A stretch of 49,069 nt of DNA. Source: DATIHK01 sp035480775. Lineage in GTDB: Bacteria; Patescibacteriota; WWE3; UBA101185; UBA10185. The stretch is taken from contig DATIHK010000011.1 in assembly GCA_035480775.1 (NCBI GenBank), positions 1 through 49,069 of the forward strand. The letters run 5' to 3'. Shown piece by piece: positions 41,020 to 49,069 of this stretch. The notes beneath the pieces were generated by a model. That model was not told the origin of the DNA. It saw only the letters and a list, made by a program, of their open reading frames with translations, and did not search any database. Position 1 is the first letter of the stretch, and every line of letters starts with the position of its first letter. A program made the translations under genes and the position numbers.

Positions 41020-41700
41020 CTAGTACCCTTCTTTAGCTATCAAAACCACATATTCTCCTTTAACATTCAGTTTTTCAAAATTAATCAGTAGATTTGTAGC
41101 TTTATCTACCGCAATCTTTTCGTGCATTTTGGTAAGTTCTCCGGCAAGACAAACAGTTCTATCACCAAAAACCTCTACTACTTCTTCTAAAAGCTTACGA
41201 ACCCTAAATGGGGACTCGTATACTACCAGAGTTGCGTCAAATTGACCATATTGCTTTAATAAATCTTTGCGTTGATTTGGCCCTTTTGGCAAAAAACCTA
41301 GATAAACAAATTTATCGGTTGGAAGTGATGACACACCTAAAGCTGTAATAACCGCAGACGGACCAGGTATAGGAACAACTTTATAACCGGCTCGCATAAC
41401 ATCTCGAACTAATTTAAATCCGGGATCTGAAATTAAAGGAGTTCCACTGTCAGAAACCAAAGCTACTGCTTTGCTTTCTTGCAAATACTGCAAAATTTGA
41501 GGTAAGACACGATCGTGATTTTGATCTCGATAAGAAATTTGAGGTTTTGAAATTTGAAATGAATCTAAAATTTTGGCCGTTTCGCGAGTGTCTTCAGACA
41601 AAATTACATCCGCGCTCTTGAGTATATCAACAGCACGATAGGTAATGTCCCGCATGTTTCCGATAGGTCCTGCGACAATGTAGAGAGTTCCAGAGCCCAT
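41020..41700 (-). CDS. rsmI: 16S rRNA 2'-O-ribose methyltransferase (C1402)
   Basis: This 226-residue SAM-dependent methyltransferase modifies C1402 in the decoding centre. It begins with GTLYIVAGPIGNMRDITYRA, has the LVSDSGTPLISDPG core and the IPGPSAVITAL motif of the family. It is slightly shorter than E. coli RsmI because the C-terminal domain is trimmed. TAAAAT ends six bases before the ATG, so it is probably leaderless. It heads a unit with the HelD-like helicase. Confidence 0.95.
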   Translation of the reverse strand: MGSGTLYIVAGPIGNMRDITYRAVDILKSADVILSEDTRETAKILDSFQISKPQISYRDQNHDRVLPQILQYLQESKAVALVSDSGTPLISDPGFKLVRDVMRAGYKVVPIPGPSAVITALGVSSLPTDKFVYLGFLPKGPNQRKDLLKQYGQFDATLVVYESPFRVRKLLEEVVEVFGDRTVCLAGELTKMHEKIAVDKATNLLINFEKLNVKGEYVVLIAKEGY

Positions 41701-41759
41701 TGGATTATTTTATCATATAGCTGCAAATTAGCTGAATTTGGTGTGGTATAGTAGCGTTT

Positions 41760-42818
41760 ATGCTTAGAGAATTAAAAACAAAGACTGCCACATTATCTCT
41801 ACCGGTTTTTTTCCCTGATGCCACCAAAGGAGTCATAAAAAGCTTAGGAGCACACAATTTAAAAGACTGTAATACTGATGGATTGGTTATTAATACCTAC
41901 CATTTAATGAACGACGACAAAATTGAGTTAATAAATAAATTTGGCGGAATTCACAAATTTATGGGATATGATCGACCTGTTATTTCTGATTCTGGTGGAT
42001 TTCAAGTAATGTCACTCATTCACAACAACCCAAAAAACGGAAAAATAGAAGAAGATGTAATTAGTTTTAAAATCGACGGCTCAAATAAAAAACTCATCTT
42101 AACTCCGCAAAGCTGTATTGAAACTCAAATTAAACTAAGAACTGACATAATAATGTGTTTGGATGATTGCACAGATCCAGAAGCTCCACTAGAAGAGCAA
42201 CAAAAATCAGTCGAACGAACTATTAGATGGGCTAAACAATGCAAACAAGCTTTTAATGAACTGACAGCAGATATGGCCGAAAAGCCTTTAATTTTTGGAA
42301 TTATTCAAGGAGGAAACCACAAAGAGCTTCGTAAAGAATGCGCAGAAGAACTAGTTAAAATAGGTTTTGACGGATACGCATATGGAGGATGGCCTATGAA
42401 TAGTGATCATCAGTTTTTATCTGAAATAACAGCATACACTGCTTCGCTAATTCCGGACAATTTTCCTAAATACGCCATGGGTGTTGGAAAACCTGAAAAC
42501 ATCACAGAATGTGTGGCTGCTGGATATAATATGTTTGACTGTGTAATTCCAACCAGAGACGCCAGACACAAAAGATTATATGTTTTTACAGATTTAGAGA
42601 AAAACGAATATCAATTTATATATCTAGGCAGCGGAAAACATAAACATTCTGATGAACCTATTTCTAAAGTTTGCGATTGTATCGCCTGCAAAAACTACAC
42701 TCGTGGATATTTGTATCACTTGTTTCAAATTCAAGACGCACTTTCAATTCATTTAGCAACTATTCACAATCTCAGATTCTATTCAATGTTTATGGAAAAT
42801 ATTCGAGCTAAATACTAG
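41760..42818 (+). CDS. tgt: tRNA-guanine transglycosylase
   Basis: This 352-residue TIM-barrel enzyme swaps guanine 34 for a queuine precursor in tRNAs with GUN anticodons. ISDSGGFQVMS supplies the substrate-binding Asp, MFDCVIPTRDARH the region with the catalytic Asp, and CDCIACKNYTRGYLYHL the zinc ligands Cys-x-Cys-x2-Cys and His. The usual PTRNARNG is PTRDARHK here. TATAGT ends seven bases before the ATG. No queuosine synthesis gene is nearby, so the base is probably salvaged or made elsewhere in the genome. Confidence 0.93.
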   Translation: MLRELKTKTATLSLPVFFPDATKGVIKSLGAHNLKDCNTDGLVINTYHLMNDDKIELINKFGGIHKFMGYDRPVISDSGGFQVMSLIHNNPKNGKIEEDVISFKIDGSNKKLILTPQSCIETQIKLRTDIIMCLDDCTDPEAPLEEQQKSVERTIRWAKQCKQAFNELTADMAEKPLIFGIIQGGNHKELRKECAEELVKIGFDGYAYGGWPMNSDHQFLSEITAYTASLIPDNFPKYAMGVGKPENITECVAAGYNMFDCVIPTRDARHKRLYVFTDLEKNEYQFIYLGSGKHKHSDEPISKVCDCIACKNYTRGYLYHLFQIQDALSIHLATIHNLRFYSMFMENIRAKY

Positions 42819-42837
42819 CGGGAAAGAAGCGAAGTCT

Positions 42838-43644
42838 TTATTGAGGCAATTCAGCTGCAAAGATATGATCAGCAACATCCCAGAAAGCTGTATTTCCTTT
42901 TTGCTGACTTGCACATTCTGAAGCTTCAGCAAACTTTTGAGCATATTGATGAATTGATGTTAAAGGAAAGTGTCGATACACCCAAAGCATATCGTTAGGA
43001 TTTTCGGCCTGTAATTGTTGTAGAGTTGGATGGAATCTCGAACAGAAAGGACACTGTAAGTCGGAATATTCAACCAACGCGAAGGTAGGATTCTTAGCTC
43101 CTCTTTGGTGATCATTTTTAGAAATTGGTGTCATATTTGTAACTTCGGCAACTTGTCCGGCTTGGACTGAAGTCATATAGGCATTTATTTCTTCGATTGA
43201 TTTACCTGAAGTGAAATCGGCGACAATAGTCTTCATAATATCTATAGGTAATGCACCTCCATCAATACGAATGGCTTTATTAGTTTTAAGATTTACCAAA
43301 ACAGAGCCTGGTGTACCTTGAATTCCAATTTCTTGACCATTTTTTTGATCAGCTGAAATTACTGAATCAACTTCTCCAGAATCTAAGCACTTTTTGAAAT
43401 CATTAACATTTAATCCTATATCTTTTGCTAATTGTGGAAGATCCGTGTCAGCAAACGCAGCTTTTGGATATAATGTGGTCTTAATTTTCGCGAGGTCTTG
43501 ATACATCGTGTACATAAAGTAACCGGAGGCAAAGATGTAGGCAATTACGACCAACTGAAGTAAAATTCCTAATACTTTAAAAATACTAAATTTTCTTTTA
43601 GGAGTTGCCATTGGCTGCATTGGTTGTGTTGTTTCTTCTGACAT
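42838..43644 (-). CDS. Membrane-anchored DsbA-like thioredoxin with swapped halves
   Basis: The 268-residue protein has an N-terminal anchor (about 22-44) and a DsbA-type thioredoxin domain in circularly permuted order. Residues 67-145 are the usual C-terminal half (LAKDIGLNVNDFKKCLDSG, cis-Pro loop GTPG at 110-113, final strand-helix). Residues 172-268 are the usual N-terminal half (NDHQRGAKNP, VEYSDLQ, redox CPFC at 198-201, YRHFPL, AEASECA, FWDVADHIF). The chain stops at ELPQ where a normal DsbA would go on with LAKDIGL, and the first half begins with DLPQ. TTGACA-N17-TACAGT (43655-43683) lies before the ATG at 43644, so an upstream in-frame TTG is the -35 box and not a start. Confidence 0.85.
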   Translation of the reverse strand: MSEETTQPMQPMATPKRKFSIFKVLGILLQLVVIAYIFASGYFMYTMYQDLAKIKTTLYPKAAFADTDLPQLAKDIGLNVNDFKKCLDSGEVDSVISADQKNGQEIGIQGTPGSVLVNLKTNKAIRIDGGALPIDIMKTIVADFTSGKSIEEINAYMTSVQAGQVAEVTNMTPISKNDHQRGAKNPTFALVEYSDLQCPFCSRFHPTLQQLQAENPNDMLWVYRHFPLTSIHQYAQKFAEASECASQQKGNTAFWDVADHIFAAELPQ

Positions 43645-43654
43645 ATCAGTAGCA

Positions 43655-43683
43655 ACTGTATTAGAAAAAACTAACTGTGTCAA
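43655..43683 (-). promoter_or_regulatory. Promoter of the permuted DsbA gene
   Basis: TTGACA (43678-43683) and TACAGT (43655-43660) are 17 bases apart on the minus strand. The -35 box contains an in-frame TTG that can be mistaken for a start codon. Confidence 0.78.
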
Positions 43684-43716
43684 TGTCCTGAATTACCGCT
43701 GAATTATTAGAGTGTT

Positions 43717-43744
43717 TTGACTTTTGAATCAATTGGACTATAAA
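43717..43744 (+). promoter_or_regulatory. Promoter of the short HD-like frame
   Basis: TTGACT (43717-43722) and TATAAA (43739-43744) have a 16-base spacer, and the -10 ends six bases before GTG 43751. Confidence 0.65.
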
Positions 43745-43750
43745 TAACAT

Positions 43751-43921
43751 GTGAAAAATAAGGTCGAGTTAGCGCAAGAACTGGCAAAACAAATCCACAC
43801 TGAGCGCCCAAGACTTTCGGGAGAAAGTTATTATCAACATGTTCAAGAAACAGCTAATTACCTTACTGAAATAGGAATTGACGATGAGAATATTCTAATT
43901 CTGGCTTACTTAAGTTTTTGA
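43751..43921 (+). CDS. Short HD-like remnant, 56 aa
   Basis: The 56-residue frame looks like the first two helices of a RelA/SpoT-type HD domain (RPRLSGESYYQHVQETANYL, then IDDENILILAYL) but stops where the His-Asp metal motif should begin. Its promoter and GTG start follow the leaderless rule of the window. Its 3' end overlaps the last 16 bases of rpmG on the other strand. It could be a truncated pseudogene fused by deletion to the end of rpmG, or a short functional protein. Confidence 0.55.
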   Translation: MKNKVELAQELAKQIHTERPRLSGESYYQHVQETANYLTEIGIDDENILILAYLSF

Positions 43922-44079
43922 ATTTCTTTGTGAAGAGTACGTTTTTTTAATTTTGGATTAAATTTCATCAATTGCAATTTGTCAGGAGTATTGATTTTGT
44001 TTTTTTGAGTAACATAAGAGCGCATTCCTGTCTCGGTACATTCAAGTGCTATTAAGATACGGTTGCCCTTTTTTGCCAT
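43906..44079 (-). CDS. rpmG: 50S ribosomal protein L33
   Basis: This 57-residue basic protein is bL33: MAKKGNRILIALECTETGM, then SYVTQKNKINTPDKLQLMKF and KKRTLHKE. The zinc-binding Cys pairs are lost (a single Cys remains), so it is a zinc-independent form. TAAAAT lies nine bases before the ATG. It is a single-gene unit between two plus-strand genes. Confidence 0.95.
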   Translation of the reverse strand: MAKKGNRILIALECTETGMRSYVTQKNKINTPDKLQLMKFNPKLKKRTLHKEIQKLK

Positions 44080-44134
44080 AACTGGAGTATTTTAGGGTAT
44101 TTTTGTGGAAATAGCAAGATTTCAGATTATCTGG

Positions 44135-44140
44135 CATAAT
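44135..44140 (+). promoter_or_regulatory. Leaderless -10 box setting the ATG at 44147
   Basis: CATAAT ends six bases before ATG 44147, which supports this start over a GTG-type start 14 codons upstream. Confidence 0.6.
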
Positions 44141-44146
44141 CACACT

Positions 44147-44956
44147 ATGGTCGATCTTCATAAACAAATCCATGATATTTTAACCAATGTTGATGGCGTT
44201 TGGGGAATATGTGCTAAAAAACTCGATAATGATGAGATAATTTACGAATACAACAAAGATCACGAATTTTCTGCAGCAAGTGTAAACAAAATAGCAATTG
44301 CACTTTATGTCTTTTCGCAAATTGATCAAAAGCTAGCAGATCCAAAAGAAATTATTACTCTTGTTGAAGAAAACAAACTTGGTGGAGGTGTATTATATTT
44401 CTTAGATGCTGGACTCAATTTAACACTAATGGATACAGTCAAATTGATGCTTTCGATCTCTGATAACACAGCCGCTAAACATTTAGTCAAAAGATTTACT
44501 CCACAAAAAATTAATGCTTATTTGGAAACTATTGGACTTAAAATTACACAATTAGAAATAGAGGGAGATAAATTTACCTTCGGAAATACAACTCCGCTAG
44601 AAATGGCGACAATTTTAGATGGAATTTACAAATCAAGATATTTTAGCGCCGAGCTTTGCAATACTTTTTTGGAAATTATGAAGCGTGATCACAATGATTT
44701 AGGAATTAGAAGGTATTTACCTGAGTATATTTCTGGACAAGAAAATAAACTTAGAGTTGCCAATAAAGCCGGAACAATTCCAGGTGTAAGAAATGATGTT
44801 TCAGTTGTTTTTGACAAGGAACCTTATGTTTTGACTATTTTTGCAAACGACTTGTCTGATACTATTGTTAATCCTGATAACAAAGGGGTTTTAGCAATTG
44901 CAAAAATTTCAAAAATAATTTACGAATCCTTGAATTCCGCCTCAAACACCTTATAA
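44147..44956 (+). CDS. Class A beta-lactamase-fold serine hydrolase, no signal peptide
   Basis: The 269-residue protein has SVNK (45-48), SDN (105-107) and KAG (207-209), the three active-site motifs of the class A beta-lactamase superfamily. Unlike the gene at 28279 it has no signal peptide or anchor with the chosen start, so it may act in the cytoplasm or leave by another route. The KTG box reads KAG. Its substrate may be a cell-wall peptide or ester rather than a beta-lactam. Its stop lies inside the -10 box of leuS. Confidence 0.82.
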   Translation: MVDLHKQIHDILTNVDGVWGICAKKLDNDEIIYEYNKDHEFSAASVNKIAIALYVFSQIDQKLADPKEIITLVEENKLGGGVLYFLDAGLNLTLMDTVKLMLSISDNTAAKHLVKRFTPQKINAYLETIGLKITQLEIEGDKFTFGNTTPLEMATILDGIYKSRYFSAELCNTFLEIMKRDHNDLGIRRYLPEYISGQENKLRVANKAGTIPGVRNDVSVVFDKEPYVLTIFANDLSDTIVNPDNKGVLAIAKISKIIYESLNSASNTL

Positions 44957-44957
44957 T
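44930..44957 (+). promoter_or_regulatory. leuS promoter overlapping the upstream stop codon
   Basis: TTGAAT (44930-44935) and TATAAT (44952-44957) have a 16-base spacer. The -10 box contains the TAA stop of the preceding gene and ends six bases before the leuS ATG. Confidence 0.75.
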
Positions 44958-44963
44958 CTCCTT

Positions 44964-47384
44964 ATGTCGCAATACAACTTTAAAAAAACGCAAGACAACT
45001 GGCGAGACAAATGGTTCGACAACAATTTGTATGAAGCCAAAGATTTTTCTCCCAAACCCAAAAAATATATCTTAGCCGAACTTCCATATCCATCAGGTGC
45101 ACAATTACACGCTGGCCACATTATGCGTTATACAGTTCCCGATGTTTACTCACGATATCTACGCATGAAAGGCTTTAATGTGCTGTTTCCAATGGGTTGG
45201 GATGCTTTTGGGTTGCCAGCCGAAAATTACGCTATAAAAACCGGCGTTCACCCAGAGGTTACTACAAAAAAAGCTATCGCGGCAATGAAAGAGTCTTTAA
45301 AGCAAATTGGTTACGGAATTGATTGGACTCGTGAAGTAAGTTCCGCTGATCCAGAATATTACAAATGGACTCAATGGTTATTTTTAAAATTTTATGAAAA
45401 CGGATTAGCAGAACTCAAAGAAATGCCAGTGTGGTGGGATGATGTATCAAAAACAGTTTTGGCCGATGAAGAAATTTTGACAACCAAAGAGGGTGTAAAA
45501 ATTTCTGAACGTGGCGGAAACCCAGTAATACGACGCAATTTAAAACAATGGGTTTTAAAAATTCCACAATATGCCGAGAAATTAATAGCCGGATTAGAAA
45601 CAGTAGATTACCCCGATGCTATTAAAAACGCGCAAATGAACTGGATAGGTAAGTCGGACGGCGCAAATATAGATTTTAAAATTGATCAACAAAAAGTTAC
45701 AGTATTTACAACTCGCATCGACACCATTTATGGAGCAACTTTTTTAGTTTTATCCCCTGAACACCCGTTGGTGGATCAAATAACATCTTCAGAGCAATCG
45801 GATATTGTTAAAAAGTATCAAGCTCAGGCAAAAAACAAGAGCGATATGGAACGCACCGAAACTAAAGATAAAACCGGCGTTTTTACCGGTGCTTACGCAG
45901 AAAATCCTTTTAGCCACGAAAAATTGCCGGTTTGGATAGGGGATTTTGTTGTCATGTCATACGGAACAGGCGCTTTAATGGCGGTTCCGGCTCACGATGC
46001 GCGCGACTTTGAATTTGCGACTAAATTTAATTTGCCAATAAAACAAGTCATTAAACCAACTGATGACACAAAAGTTACACTTCCCTACTCTGAAGACGGA
46101 ATTTTAACAAGCTCCGACGTTTTTGATAATTTAACATCTAGTGAGGCGCAACAAAAAATGACTGAACAAGCTGAAAATCAAAGCTTCGGAAGTAAAAAAA
46201 CAAATTATAAAATGCGCGACTGGATTTTTTCACGCCAAAGATATTGGGGCGAACCTATCCCACTAATTTTTGTCGAACCAGATGGACACACCGAAGAAGT
46301 TTTAGATTTACCAGTAATCTTGCCGAGTGTTCCAGATTACACTCCATCGTCAGACGCTACTTCCCCACTTGCTCGCAACACCGAATGGGTTAGCACAAAA
46401 TCTAAAGACGGCTCTCCTGCGAAGCGTGAAACTAACACAATGCCTAACTGGGCTGGATCTTGCTGGTATTTTTTGCGTTATCTTGATCCACACAATGACA
46501 AAGAATTTGCTTCAATGGATAAATTAAAGTATTGGATGCCGGTTGATCGATACTTTGGAGGTGCCGAACACACGACTATGCATTTATTATATTCAAGATT
46601 TTGGTATCAATTCTTTTTTGATATCGGGTTAGTACCCAACTCCGAACCTTATCAATGGCGCTTAAACGGCGGACTTTTATTAGGTCCAGATGGGCGAAAA
46701 ATGTCCAAATCAATCGGAAATGTTATTGACCCAATGACTATTGCCGAAAATTACGGAGCCGACGCTTTGCGAACATTTATCTGCTTTATCGGACCATACA
46801 CCGATACCTATCCATATAACGAAAACGGGGTTAGATCTTGTTGGCGCTTGATGAAAAATATTTATGAGCTTAAAGATAAAGTTACTGATGGAGTTGAAGA
46901 CACAAATGTTTCAAAAGCTTACAACAAAATGGTCAAAAATATTACTTCTATGTTTGAAGATTTAAAGATGAATACATCTGTCAGTGAAATTATGATTTTT
47001 ACTAATCAATTAAAAGATGTCGAAAAAATAGATTCAAAAGTATGGAATGGTTTCTTGCGCGTTTTAGCACCTCTAGCTCCATTTTTGGCCGAAGAACTTT
47101 GGCAAGAATTAAACCACTATACCGAATGGAAAAATGAAAACAGCGTTCATGTACAACCTTGGCCAGAGTTTGACGAAAAGATTCTCGAAAATGAAACAAT
47201 TACAATTGCAGTGCAAGTAAATGGTAAAGTTCGAGAACAAATCGAAATAACTCCAAACGAATCAGAAGACTCTGTAAAACAAAAAGTTATGCTGAATGAA
47301 AATGTGCTTAAGTGGACTCAATTTAGAGAAGTTGTGAAATTTATTTATATTCCAAATAAAATTGTTAGTATCGTAACAAACTGA
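44964..47384 (+). CDS. leuS: Leucyl-tRNA synthetase
   Basis: This 806-residue class I synthetase charges tRNA-Leu. The HIGH box reads HAGH (49-52) in YPSGAQLHAGHIMRYT, and the KMSKS loop is at 579-583. The connective editing domain is present with the TTRIDTIYGATF motif near 251-262, and the C-terminal domain is complete. Two tRNA-Leu genes are in the same window. The ATG follows TATAAT by six bases. Confidence 0.97.
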   Translation: MSQYNFKKTQDNWRDKWFDNNLYEAKDFSPKPKKYILAELPYPSGAQLHAGHIMRYTVPDVYSRYLRMKGFNVLFPMGWDAFGLPAENYAIKTGVHPEVTTKKAIAAMKESLKQIGYGIDWTREVSSADPEYYKWTQWLFLKFYENGLAELKEMPVWWDDVSKTVLADEEILTTKEGVKISERGGNPVIRRNLKQWVLKIPQYAEKLIAGLETVDYPDAIKNAQMNWIGKSDGANIDFKIDQQKVTVFTTRIDTIYGATFLVLSPEHPLVDQITSSEQSDIVKKYQAQAKNKSDMERTETKDKTGVFTGAYAENPFSHEKLPVWIGDFVVMSYGTGALMAVPAHDARDFEFATKFNLPIKQVIKPTDDTKVTLPYSEDGILTSSDVFDNLTSSEAQQKMTEQAENQSFGSKKTNYKMRDWIFSRQRYWGEPIPLIFVEPDGHTEEVLDLPVILPSVPDYTPSSDATSPLARNTEWVSTKSKDGSPAKRETNTMPNWAGSCWYFLRYLDPHNDKEFASMDKLKYWMPVDRYFGGAEHTTMHLLYSRFWYQFFFDIGLVPNSEPYQWRLNGGLLLGPDGRKMSKSIGNVIDPMTIAENYGADALRTFICFIGPYTDTYPYNENGVRSCWRLMKNIYELKDKVTDGVEDTNVSKAYNKMVKNITSMFEDLKMNTSVSEIMIFTNQLKDVEKIDSKVWNGFLRVLAPLAPFLAEELWQELNHYTEWKNENSVHVQPWPEFDEKILENETITIAVQVNGKVREQIEITPNESEDSVKQKVMLNENVLKWTQFREVVKFIYIPNKIVSIVTN

Positions 47385-47437
47385 CAACAAAGAATGCCCA
47401 ACTAGTGGGCATTCTATCGAATTATTTCCATAATTAT

Positions 47438-48193
47438 TTATCTCAGTTTAAATGTAACAGTGACAGATTTAGTGATATCGGTAGATCCAGGAGAAACTGA
47501 AGTTCCGCCACCTCCACCCATACCTTTAGCCATCATATTGTCGTACATTATTGGTACAGCAACACCATAGGAATTTTCGGTAACATTCATAACTTTACCT
47601 AAACTTCTTCCACTTGCAGTTGCTAAGGCTTCTGCTTTTTGTCGAGCATCAAGCAAAGCCAGACTAAGCAAATCGGCATCTGTTTTAGAGGTGTTTTCTA
47701 CAGTTAAATTGGGACCATAAAGATTTGAGACATCAAGTTTGGAACTGGCCAAAAGTGTTGCGACTGAACTAGCTTTCTTTATGTCGTGTAATTTAATTGT
47801 TATATCGGTTGCTGCATGCCAATCTTTATATTCAGAAATTTGTTTAGTTTGATTCCATACTTGTTCTTGATATACATTTATATTTTGAGTTTTGACATCA
47901 GCGTCGGGCACTCCTGCATCTTTTACAGCAGCTAATACATCAGCTACTTTGCGATTCATATCATCAACAGCTGAAGATTTATCACTATTAATAGCCATGA
48001 CAGTTCCAGTAAATGTGGCAACTTGATTTGGAGTAGAACCATTTGAAGTTCCAACAACTGTTATCGAGTCTTTATTAACCCAATCAAGATAACCAATGTA
48101 ATTTAAAACGTAATAACCGGATCCGATGAGAAATGCTATAGCTAAGAATGCAAGGTATTTGTTTTTAAACAAATGTTTGAGTTTTAAAATCAT
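47438..48193 (-). CDS. SIMPL/DUF541 domain protein, membrane-anchored
   Basis: The 251-residue protein has one N-terminal membrane segment (about 11-30) and a SIMPL (DUF541) domain: ITVVGTSNGSTPNQVATFT, then VKTQNINVYQEQVW, DARQKAEALATASGRSLG and a final VTVTFKLR strand. The family forms oligomeric outer-face assemblies of unknown role. Unlike most AT-rich genes here it has a leader with AAAGGAGG seven bases before the ATG and TAAAAT further upstream. Confidence 0.88.
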   Translation of the reverse strand: MILKLKHLFKNKYLAFLAIAFLIGSGYYVLNYIGYLDWVNKDSITVVGTSNGSTPNQVATFTGTVMAINSDKSSAVDDMNRKVADVLAAVKDAGVPDADVKTQNINVYQEQVWNQTKQISEYKDWHAATDITIKLHDIKKASSVATLLASSKLDVSNLYGPNLTVENTSKTDADLLSLALLDARQKAEALATASGRSLGKVMNVTENSYGVAVPIMYDNMMAKGMGGGGGTSVSPGSTDITKSVTVTFKLR

Positions 48194-48254
48194 GTAAACA
48201 CCTCCTTTTAGTATTTTAATGATACTTTATTTGTGTTGGGAGGGAAAGTAGGTG

Positions 48255-48260
48255 TATAAG
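48255..48260 (+). promoter_or_regulatory. Leaderless -10 box of the P-loop kinase gene
   Basis: TATAAG ends six bases before ATG 48267, with TTGTGT (48231-48236) as a possible -35 at 18 bases. It overlaps an in-frame GTG at 48252, which is therefore not the preferred start. Confidence 0.55.
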
Positions 48261-48266
48261 ATCTTT

Positions 48267-48899
48267 ATGCAACAAAATTTAGTTGTTTTAAGAGGCTTAC
48301 CTGGAAGTGGAAAAACAGTTCTCGCTAATAATCTTGCAAATTATTTTGACTTAAATGTATTTGATCCTGACCAAATTGATAAAAGCAAGAGTGATTTTCT
48401 AGATTTTATTAACAGTCTCAGTGAAGAATTACCATTGAGACGTAAGATGTACCGCTATCTATTAAGTCAAGTGAACACGGACCTAAATTCCGGGAAAAGT
48501 GTAATTTGGTCCCAACCATGGAGAAAAATAGATCGGCTAGTATTAACAATTAAAAACATTCAGCACTATTTGAAGCCAATTATTCAATATGATGAAATGC
48601 CTATCTATACACTTAAAAATGAACTGGCTTTTAACGTTGTGGTCATCGAACTGAACATAAGTACTGAGGAGTCTAGAAACCGAGTTAGTAAAAGATACAT
48701 TGAGGGTAACCATACATGGGACGGTAGCAATCTAGAGCTTTTTAACAGCAGTTTTGAAGATTATAACCTCCCATTTGATTACATAAATATTGATGCAAAT
48801 AAAAAGCCATCGTTAATTGCAAAAGAAGCAATTAAATTTTTATGTACAAATACCAAAACATTGCCACACAGTAAAAATACAATTACAATATCCGAGTAA
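48267..48899 (+). CDS. P-loop kinase, zeta-toxin/AAA_33-like
   Basis: The 210-residue protein has Walker A GLPGSGKT (10-17), an Asp-containing strand (FDPDQIDKS) and a lid region with ESRNRVSKRYIEG, as in the AAA_33/zeta-toxin-like small-molecule kinases. It probably phosphorylates a nucleotide, sugar or cofactor; the target is unknown. No antitoxin-like gene is next to it, so a toxin role is not supported. Its stop overlaps the lepB start (TAATG). Confidence 0.75.
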   Translation: MQQNLVVLRGLPGSGKTVLANNLANYFDLNVFDPDQIDKSKSDFLDFINSLSEELPLRRKMYRYLLSQVNTDLNSGKSVIWSQPWRKIDRLVLTIKNIQHYLKPIIQYDEMPIYTLKNELAFNVVVIELNISTEESRNRVSKRYIEGNHTWDGSNLELFNSSFEDYNLPFDYINIDANKKPSLIAKEAIKFLCTNTKTLPHSKNTITISE

Positions 48900-49069
48900 T
48901 GAATAAACCCACAATCATAAAAATAGCTATGGATTTTCTCGAAATGATGTTCATTGGCACTGCAGTTTTCTTTATTCTTTACATTTTTATTGCGCAACCT
49001 CTACTTGTAACTGGCAATTCTATGGTTCCAACGTTTTTAGATGGAGAGCAAATTCTGGCTGAAAAAATT
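48899..49069 (+). CDS. lepB: Signal peptidase I, N-terminal part (cut by window end)
   Basis: Only the first 57 residues are in the window. A membrane helix (about 15-33) is followed by TGNSMVPTFLDGEQILAEK, where Ser41 is the catalytic residue of signal peptidase I in the usual SMxPT box. The enzyme removes signal peptides from secreted proteins. The ATG overlaps the stop of the kinase gene by one base, so translation is probably coupled. Confidence 0.93.
   Translation, partial: MNKPTIIKIAMDFLEMMFIGTAVFFILYIFIAQPLLVTGNSMVPTFLDGEQILAEKI

Noticed and set aside
48267..48899. Zeta-toxin/antitoxin module
   Set aside because: The P-loop kinase resembles the zeta-toxin fold, but no small antitoxin gene is adjacent and it is linked to lepB.

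Overview
The window looks like a piece of a small-genome, AT-rich bacterium of the Candidate Phyla Radiation (Patescibacteria). Reasons: very tight packing, many single-gene units, convergent 3' overlaps, many short extracytoplasmic proteins of unknown function, no biosynthetic operons and no IS elements. Core bacterial markers are present: leuS, pyrH, rpmG, tgt, rsmI, the start of lepB and eight tRNAs, all on the minus strand. UGA acts as a normal stop. The exact lineage cannot be fixed without a marker phylogeny; a Microgenomates- or Katanobacteria-like relative is only a guess.

Layout. 85-1902: beta-CASP RNase and Bcp peroxiredoxin. 1996-3971: an unknown GC-richer gene, a lipid-anchored-style small protein, a stand-alone LysW carrier protein and a DUF2795 protein. 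4060-7891: copper operon csoR / HMA-transporter-cupredoxin fusion / copA, with a CsoR-type operator. 7936-11534: divergent beta-glycan synthase with LysM and a secreted glycosidase. 11535-15662: UBP zinc finger, metzincin protease and a MASE1 histidine kinase with two receiver-only regulators. 15795-17278: unknown accessory genes. 17355-20662: pyrH, YibE/F, cupin, Mpo1-like protein, nucleotidyltransferase. 20685-26395: tRNA-Gln, tRNA-Val and tRNA-Phe, small unknown genes, flavin reductase, GT39, a Thr/Pro-stalk surface protein and a PIG-L operon. 26418-29463: glycosidase, YdjM, beta-lactamase fold. 29467-33488: tRNA cluster, three accessory genes and a long structured leader RNA. 33548-37431: DUF4430, MacAB-type exporter, DgkA. 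37435-44079: GT39, HelD-like helicase, RsmI, Tgt, a circularly permuted DsbA, rpmG. 44147-49069: second beta-lactamase fold, leuS, SIMPL protein, P-loop kinase, lepB (cut by the window end).

Two expression styles run through the window. Most AT-rich core genes are apparently leaderless: a TATAAT-like -10 box ends 5-8 bases before the start codon (25 cases), and this rule fixes many starts, including GTG and TTG starts. A second set of about ten GC-richer genes of mostly unknown function has a strong Shine-Dalgarno leader, its own promoter and its own hairpin terminator, like moron cassettes inserted between core genes. Two further genes start 3 and 7 bases after the CCA end of a tRNA, so tRNA 3' processing may itself make their leaderless mRNAs.

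The most unusual items are the structured leader RNA at 31515-31790 (pseudoknot-capable hairpin plus a multibranch domain), the DsbA-like protein whose two halves are swapped, the orphan LysW, the tRNA-mRNA junctions and the leaderless/leadered dichotomy.
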